A DNA stretch of 64,000 nucleotides from Hyphomicrobiales bacterium (lineage in GTDB: Bacteria; Pseudomonadota; Alphaproteobacteria; Rhizobiales; Rhizobiaceae). The DNA lies in assembly GCA_900465675.1 (NCBI GenBank), contig UBJR01000005.1:608271-672270 (forward strand), given 5' to 3'. A model generated the notes under the pieces. It saw only the letters and a program-made list of their open reading frames with translations, was not told where the DNA came from and made no database searches. Position numbers and translations under genes: made by a program. Each line of letters starts with the position of its first letter. The stretch's first letter is position 1. Below are positions 59,643 through 64,000 of this stretch, piece by piece.

Positions 59643-60398
59643 TCAATCGGCGAATTGGTGGATATGAATAATGAGCGAATCCGGGTCGGCGAGGATGATC
59701 GAATAGACCGGCGGCTCGAAGCAGTTCGTCGTCTTCGGTGAAACGAAGTCGAGCGCCGTCTGGTGGTTGGTACTGCGCAGGATGGCGAAAGGGATGCCCT
59801 GCCAGTTGCCGGTGATCAGCCGGTGCAGGTGGCCGGCAAAGATGTGGCGCACATTGCCATGGCTTTTCAGGAGTTCGAAGAGCGGCTCCGGTTCGGCAAG
59901 TCCGAAAAGGTCGAGGGCAGGCAGATACACCTTGGCCGGCGGATGGTGCATGAAGAGATAGACCGGCCGGTCGCTGGCTTCATCGAGTTTTTCCTTGAGC
60001 CAGGCCAGTCTCAAAGCGCAGAGCCTGCCGGTCACCTTGCCGTCGTCGAGCGTATCGAGCGTGATCACCCGGCCCTCGGGGAGATCGATCGCTGCCTGGG
60101 CAAAGCCGTTTTCGGCCATCTGATCCGGGAACGCTGCGGCAAAATTCTTGCGGATATCGTGATTGCCGAGCATCAGCCGGATGGTCAGCGGCGAGCGCTG
60201 AACGCGGGCCTTCAGGATCTCGTAAGTATCGGCGCCACCGGTCTCCGAAAGATCGCCCGATACGACGACGAGCGAGGCATCCGGGTGGAATTGCTCGACG
60301 TCGGAAAGGCACGCATCCATGCGCGCAGCGGGATCGAGGCCGAGCAGTGTTTCCCCGGCGGGGACCAGATGGAAATCAGAAATGTGGATGAGCTTCAT
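59643..60398 (-). CDS. Metallophosphoesterase (class III phosphodiesterase, GpdQ/CpdA-like)
   Basis: 251 residues with the binuclear metal motifs in order: Asp8-x-His10 (SDFH), GDL with Asp49, GNHD (78-81), HHPP near residue 160 and GHLH near 200. The family includes GpdQ (glycerophosphodiesters) and CpdA (cAMP). No signal peptide is evident, so it acts in the cytoplasm. It overlaps the IMPase-family gene by ATGA and follows ABC permease genes, suggesting it cleaves an imported phosphodiester. Start at 60398; the longer open frame is antisense-like and rejected. The specific substrate is unknown. Confidence 0.87.
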   Translation of the reverse strand: MKLIHISDFHLVPAGETLLGLDPAARMDACLSDVEQFHPDASLVVVSGDLSETGGADTYEILKARVQRSPLTIRLMLGNHDIRKNFAAAFPDQMAENGFAQAAIDLPEGRVITLDTLDDGKVTGRLCALRLAWLKEKLDEASDRPVYLFMHHPPAKVYLPALDLFGLAEPEPLFELLKSHGNVRHIFAGHLHRLITGNWQGIPFAILRSTNHQTALDFVSPKTTNCFEPPVYSIILADPDSLIIHIHQFAD

Positions 60399-61216
60399 GC
60401 GGCAGCCTCGGCATTTGCAAGCGAATGAGTGATAAGCGAAAGCAGTTCGTCGCGCATCTGCGGCGCTGCGGCGATGACCGGGCCGCCGGTCAGCAGCGTT
60501 CCGCCTTCGCCCGGAAAGTCCGCCGTCCAGCCACCGGCTTCGCGGATCATCAACAGGCCGGCTGCGCAGTCCCAGGCGTTGATATGCGGCTCGTAGTAGC
60601 CAGCCAGCCGCCCGCTGGCGACCTGCGCCAGCATGAGCGCGCCCGAACCATTGCGGATGAACATGCCGCCCGCTTCCAGAAGCAGTTCGATGAAAGCGGA
60701 CACCTGCCGGAGCGGAATGCGGAAATTGGCGCCGACGCCGAGCAGGCCGGTCGAGATGCTGGCGGTCCCGTTCACATGCATGGGCCGCCCGTTGAGCTGC
60801 GCGCCTGCACCTTGCTTGGCAGTGAAGAGATCGCCTGTCGACGGCTGGCAGATCAGCCCGAGCACCGTCTCGGTGCCTTTCATGACCGCGATCGAGATGC
60901 ACCATTGGTCCAGGCCGTTAACGAAGCAGCTGGTGCCGTCGATCGGATCGACCACCCAGAGATAGCCCGATGGGCCTTCGCTCAGGCCCTCTTCCTCGCC
61001 GAGCACGCCATCATCGGCAAAGGCGGCGGCAATGCGTGTGCGGATCAGCGCTTCGACCGCCTTGTCGGCCTCGCTGACGATATCCTGACCGTTGAGCTTC
61101 TGGCTGCTCTCCAGCGAAGCGAGATCGGCGAAGTAGGCGAGCGCCTTTGCCGCGGCTTCGAGGACTACCTCCCGCGCCAGAACGAAGCGCGGATCATCAG
61201 GGAATTCGCAGGGCAT
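60395..61216 (-). CDS. Inositol monophosphatase-family phosphatase
   Basis: 273 residues. The metal site is complete: Glu75 in GEEEG, Asp90 and Asp93 in VVDPIDGT, and the C-terminal WDCAAG near residue 218. Family members hydrolyse inositol phosphates, sugar phosphates or PAP. The stop overlaps the start of the phosphodiesterase (ATGA), so the two enzymes are made together, consistent with sequential removal of a phosphodiester and then a phosphomonoester. It lies 15 bases after a LacI-type gene. Confidence 0.9.
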   Translation of the reverse strand: MPCEFPDDPRFVLAREVVLEAAAKALAYFADLASLESSQKLNGQDIVSEADKAVEALIRTRIAAAFADDGVLGEEEGLSEGPSGYLWVVDPIDGTSCFVNGLDQWCISIAVMKGTETVLGLICQPSTGDLFTAKQGAGAQLNGRPMHVNGTASISTGLLGVGANFRIPLRQVSAFIELLLEAGGMFIRNGSGALMLAQVASGRLAGYYEPHINAWDCAAGLLMIREAGGWTADFPGEGGTLLTGGPVIAAAPQMRDELLSLITHSLANAEAAA

Positions 61217-61231
61217 TGGGATCTCTCTGGG

Positions 61232-62275
61232 TCAGGGAACGAAGCTGTCGCGGACGATCAGCTCCGGAATGACCCGCTCATAGGCGGGGGGAAGGTCGGG
61301 GTTGGCCAGCCGTTTTTCGACCAGCTCGACAGCGCGTTGCGCCATGACGACAGGATCCTGGCGGAAGGTCGTCAGCCGGTAGCTCAGCCAGGCGGCTTCG
61401 GGAACATCGTCGAAGCCGATGACGGCGACATCCTCGGGGATGCGCAGGCCGAGTGTGGTGCGCACATAGTCCATCAGTCCGAAGGCGATCTGGTCGTTGG
61501 CGCAATAGACGGCGTCGGGATGGTCGTCCGAACGAGCGAAAAGCTGCCTGGCGGCGGCGATGCCGCTGTCATAGTCGGAATCCTTGCCGCGGCCGATGGT
61601 GACAGTTGCCCCCAGCGCTTCGGCGGCGGTTTTGAAGGCGTTCTCGCGCTCGGCGATGCTCGAGGTCGCGGAGAAGGATGCGGCGACGGCAAGCTTCCGG
61701 CGGCCCTTTTCGAAGAAGGCGTTGGCCGCTTTTCGCGATGCTTCCGAGTTGCCCGCGCGCACGTGGTCGGCATCCGGCTCGGAGCGGCCGATCACCACCA
61801 GCGGCTGGCCATTGCGATGCGCCAGCTCGACGAAATTGGCCGGCGGCGAGCCCGAGAGGATAATCGTTGCCTCGGCGCGGTGGCCAATCAGCATCTTCTG
61901 GGCGGCCAGCATTTCCTCTTCGGTCTGACCGGTGTTGATAAGGATCGGAATGCTGCCGCGCTGAATCAGCGCCTTTGACAAGGCCGCCGCAAGATGGGCC
62001 CGGAAGCCGACTTCCGGCCGTGTCGCAACGATGCCGACAAGCCGGCTCTGGTTGGCAAGCACGCCACGCGCCAGGTCGTTGACCTGATAACCTAGCTCGT
62101 CGGCCGCCTTCAGCACCTTCTCGCGCGTCAGCGGTGCGACGCTGGCGCCCGGCGTGAAGGTGCGCGAAACCGCCGATCGCGAGACGCCGGCAAGCTGCGC
62201 CACCTGTTCGGCGCTGACGAAGCGCATCCGCTCCTTGCGCTGGTTCTTGGCGTCGTTGATCGGGCCGTCATTCAT
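61232..62275 (-). CDS. LacI-family regulator within the ABC transporter/phosphatase operon
   Basis: 347 residues. After about 17 charged residues the HTH follows (SAEQVAQLAGVSRSAVSRTFTPG, about 21-43), then the hinge and a sugar-binding-like sensor (about 75-340). It lies 9 bases after the second permease gene and 15 before the phosphatase gene, all on the same strand, so it is expressed from within the operon and probably autoregulated. The ligand is probably the transported substrate or its product. Confidence 0.9.
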   Translation of the reverse strand: MNDGPINDAKNQRKERMRFVSAEQVAQLAGVSRSAVSRTFTPGASVAPLTREKVLKAADELGYQVNDLARGVLANQSRLVGIVATRPEVGFRAHLAAALSKALIQRGSIPILINTGQTEEEMLAAQKMLIGHRAEATIILSGSPPANFVELAHRNGQPLVVIGRSEPDADHVRAGNSEASRKAANAFFEKGRRKLAVAASFSATSSIAERENAFKTAAEALGATVTIGRGKDSDYDSGIAAARQLFARSDDHPDAVYCANDQIAFGLMDYVRTTLGLRIPEDVAVIGFDDVPEAAWLSYRLTTFRQDPVVMAQRAVELVEKRLANPDLPPAYERVIPELIVRDSFVP

Positions 62276-62284
62276 GACAATCTC

Positions 62285-63133
62285 TCAATGCCCCACGCGT
62301 GAAAGGACGTCTGCCTTCAGGAATCGCTCGACGATAAACATAAAGACCAAGGAAGGAATGAGCAGCAAGAGGGCAGTGATCGAGGCGATCTGATAATTAC
62401 CGCCCGAACCTGCAGTATACAGCAGAAGCGGCAGCATGTTCACATCCGGTGCGCCGACGAAATAGCTTCCGGTAAATTCATCGAGACTTTCGAGGAAGAC
62501 GAAGATGGCGCTGGCCATCAGGCCGGGTGCGGCGAGCGGCAAGGTGATATCCATGAAGGCACGCATTGCACTCGCGCCGGCCGAGCGCGCCGCCTGTTCC
62601 AGCTCCTCGTCGATCGCCGAGAAGGCGGCCGTGGCAATCCAGACGGCGTAGACCAGACCATGCGAGGCATGGACGAGAACGACGCCAAGGATCGTGCCAT
62701 TGAGGCGGATCTCGTAGAAAATGCGGGCGACGTTCACATAGACCGTCAGGTTCGGAAACGCCTGAGGAATGAGGAAGGCCAGCAGGATCAGCGCCCGGAA
62801 AGGCAATTTCAGCCGCGCCAGCGCGTAACCGGCAGGGATCGCCAGCAGCAACGAAACCACGACGGTCAGCACGGCGACGATCAGCGAATTGGTCAGCGAT
62901 TCCAGCGCGCCGCCGCGCGGCGCGAACACCTTGGCCCAGCTGCTGAAGCCATATTGCAGCGGCAGGCTGTGCGGGAAGTACCATTTCTCGGCGACGGTCC
63001 AGAGCAGCAGGTTTGCCAGCGGCCCGAAGATGAAGAAGGCCATCAGGCCGAAGATGATGCCGCGCGGGATCCACCAAAGTGCCGAGAGCGGGCTCGCTTG
63101 CGATTGCGAAGGGGAAAGCGTGGCGAGGGTCAT
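62285..63133 (-). CDS. ABC transporter permease, second subunit
   Basis: 282 residues, six membrane helices. The cytoplasmic EAA loop (EEAARSAGASAMRAFMDITLP-like, about residues 180-200; EQAARSAGAS...ITLPLAAPG) binds the ATPase. The type is the PotC/UgpE/AfuB-like group that takes sugars, polyamines, glycerol phosphates or ferric ions. The start overlaps the first permease gene (ATGA). The ATPase and binding protein are not in the window and may lie upstream, beyond 64 kb. The substrate is not determinable from the permease. Confidence 0.88.
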   Translation of the reverse strand: MTLATLSPSQSQASPLSALWWIPRGIIFGLMAFFIFGPLANLLLWTVAEKWYFPHSLPLQYGFSSWAKVFAPRGGALESLTNSLIVAVLTVVVSLLLAIPAGYALARLKLPFRALILLAFLIPQAFPNLTVYVNVARIFYEIRLNGTILGVVLVHASHGLVYAVWIATAAFSAIDEELEQAARSAGASAMRAFMDITLPLAAPGLMASAIFVFLESLDEFTGSYFVGAPDVNMLPLLLYTAGSGGNYQIASITALLLLIPSLVFMFIVERFLKADVLSRVGH

Positions 63134-63954
63134 GCGCGCTCCTTCAGGCTCTGGCGCAGGTAGATCCAGGCGACCGACGAGGCGAGCACCAGCGAGACGA
63201 GGCCGAGGGCATTGGCGACGCCATAGTCACCATAGGCGTTGACGCGGAAGGCGATGTCGGCGGTCAGCATGGTGGGTGACTGCGCGTTGATCATCAGCGG
63301 TACCGAGAGAACGGACATCATGGTGACGAAAGACAGGATCAGGCCGACGGTCAGCGTCACCGACACCTGCGGCACGAGAATTTCAAAGAGCAGGCGCAGG
63401 CGCGAAGCGCCGAGATTGCGCGCGGCCTCGATCGTGTCGCGATTGACGGAGGCCATGGCGCCGGCAACCAGCAGTGTCACGAACGGCGTCTGTTTCCAGA
63501 CGAAGGCAATGACGATACCGCGCCAGTCGAGATAGCTTTGGGCGTCGATCGGCGTCAGCAGCCCGAGGCTGATCAGCGTGCTGTTCATCAGCCCGCTCTT
63601 GGCGAGGAACGTGCGCAGGATCTGGCCAACGACGATGAAGGGAATGAACATCGGCCAGCGATAGAGCCAGCGCAGGATGGCAACGGCGACTGGATGCTCG
63701 CCGAGCGTGAGATAGCCGCCGATGGCGATCGAGGCGAGGCCGATCAGGATGGTCGAGATGGTGATGATCACCACCGAAAAGATGATGTCCTTGGTGTAGA
63801 GATCGAAGGTCTTGTAGAAATTGTCCCAGCCGAACCCGCCGCCTTCGATACGAAAGGCGCCAACCGCCGACATGACCAGCGGCAGGATGAAGAGAAAGGC
63901 AATCACCGCAAGTGCCGGAAGCACGAGCAAGAGACCGAGCAGGCGTCTGGACAT
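63130..63954 (-). CDS. ABC transporter permease, first subunit
   Basis: 274 residues, six membrane helices, with the EAA motif IEAARNLGASRLRLLFEILVP near residue 175-195. It pairs with the following permease. It is the first gene of the leftward run in the window; only 46 bases remain before the edge, and these contain a palindromic repeat that suggests an intergenic gap to the next gene upstream. Confidence 0.88.
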   Translation of the reverse strand: MSRRLLGLLLVLPALAVIAFLFILPLVMSAVGAFRIEGGGFGWDNFYKTFDLYTKDIIFSVVIITISTILIGLASIAIGGYLTLGEHPVAVAILRWLYRWPMFIPFIVVGQILRTFLAKSGLMNSTLISLGLLTPIDAQSYLDWRGIVIAFVWKQTPFVTLLVAGAMASVNRDTIEAARNLGASRLRLLFEILVPQVSVTLTVGLILSFVTMMSVLSVPLMINAQSPTMLTADIAFRVNAYGDYGVANALGLVSLVLASSVAWIYLRQSLKERA

Positions 63955-63976
63955 CGTTTGACCTCGCTTCTTGTTC

Positions 63977-63998
63977 CCTTCTCCCCTCGGGGAGAAGG
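63977..63998. repeat. Rhizobial intergenic palindromic repeat (edge of window)
   Basis: Arms CCTTCTCCCC and GGGGAGAAGG pair exactly around TC. This sequence is a common core of dispersed intergenic palindromes in rhizobia. The element probably continues past the window end. Confidence 0.7.
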
Positions 63999-64000
63999 TG

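Noticed and set aside
60425..61978. Open frame of about 517 codons on the plus strand
   Set aside because: Antisense to the IMPase-family and LacI genes, which have full motifs.
1..64000. tRNA, rRNA, CRISPR arrays, insertion sequences or prophage
   Set aside because: No cloverleaf-type segments, regular spaced repeats, transposase or phage structural genes were recognised in reading both strands.

Overview
The window is a 64 kb, gene-dense, GC-rich stretch that looks like the chromosome (or a chromid) of an alphaproteobacterium of the Rhizobiaceae (Rhizobium, Agrobacterium, Sinorhizobium and relatives). The evidence is the aerobic cob (not cbi) cobalamin genes, the HutF branch of histidine degradation, mocDEF-like genes, an RHE_PE00001-type DUF1612 protein, two GGAAC-N16-CGTT promoters of the alphaproteobacterial general stress sigma factor, and a CCTTCTCCCC/GGGGAGAAGG intergenic palindrome. 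I see no rRNA, tRNA, CRISPR array, insertion sequence or prophage. The species cannot be fixed from the sequence alone.

Layout. 1-5.7 kb: end of a TonB-dependent siderophore receptor, then a FhuCDB-type ferric-siderophore ABC importer and a DUF2218-siderophore-interacting reductase fusion. 5.7-6.3 kb: TerC-type membrane protein. 6.4-13.8 kb (minus strand): a cytochrome bd operon in the order GbsR/MarR-like regulator-cydD-cydC-cydA-cydB-cydX-small unknown gene, with a perfect 26-bp palindrome at the promoter. 13.9-14.8 kb: a DapA/NAL-superfamily lyase. 15-22.5 kb: DUF2938 gene and cobF-G-H-I-J-(K reversed)-L-M. 22.5-28.1 kb: a catabolic cluster with a LacI-type regulator, a TIM-barrel isomerase-like gene, a non-haem diiron oxygenase/desaturase, a Rieske ferredoxin, a flavin reductase (mocDEF-like) and a degenerate PanB homologue, linked by a shared set of TGATrG/CyATCA operators. 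28.1-36.2 kb: hutD, a Phd/PIN toxin-antitoxin pair, hutU-hutH-hutI, hutF-hutC. No hutG is present.

36.2-40.1 kb: a DUF1612/HTH protein, an ECF sigma factor-anti-sigma factor-Bax-inhibitor-1 operon and a RelBE-like pair. 40.1-43.1 kb: copA-cueR with a textbook CueR promoter. 43.1-46.3 kb: treY behind a general-stress promoter, and a DHFR-like reductase. 46.3-53.9 kb: pbpC and a giant alpha-2-macroglobulin. 54.4-55.0 kb: a single-domain response regulator behind a second general-stress promoter. 55-58.5 kb: a TetR/Bcr efflux pair and an ACS-family MFS importer. 58.5-64 kb (minus): two LacI regulators, a metallophosphodiesterase, an inositol-monophosphatase-family enzyme and two ABC permeases, which together look like uptake and hydrolysis of a phosphodiester.

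The most interesting parts are the LacI-controlled mocDEF/PanB-like/TIM-barrel cluster (possible O-demethylation of a rhizopine-like polyol with handling of the released C1 unit), the self-contained regulator and operator of the cyd operon, and the phosphodiester module at the right end. Functions are inferred from motifs and neighbours. Operator assignments rest on inverted repeats read by eye.
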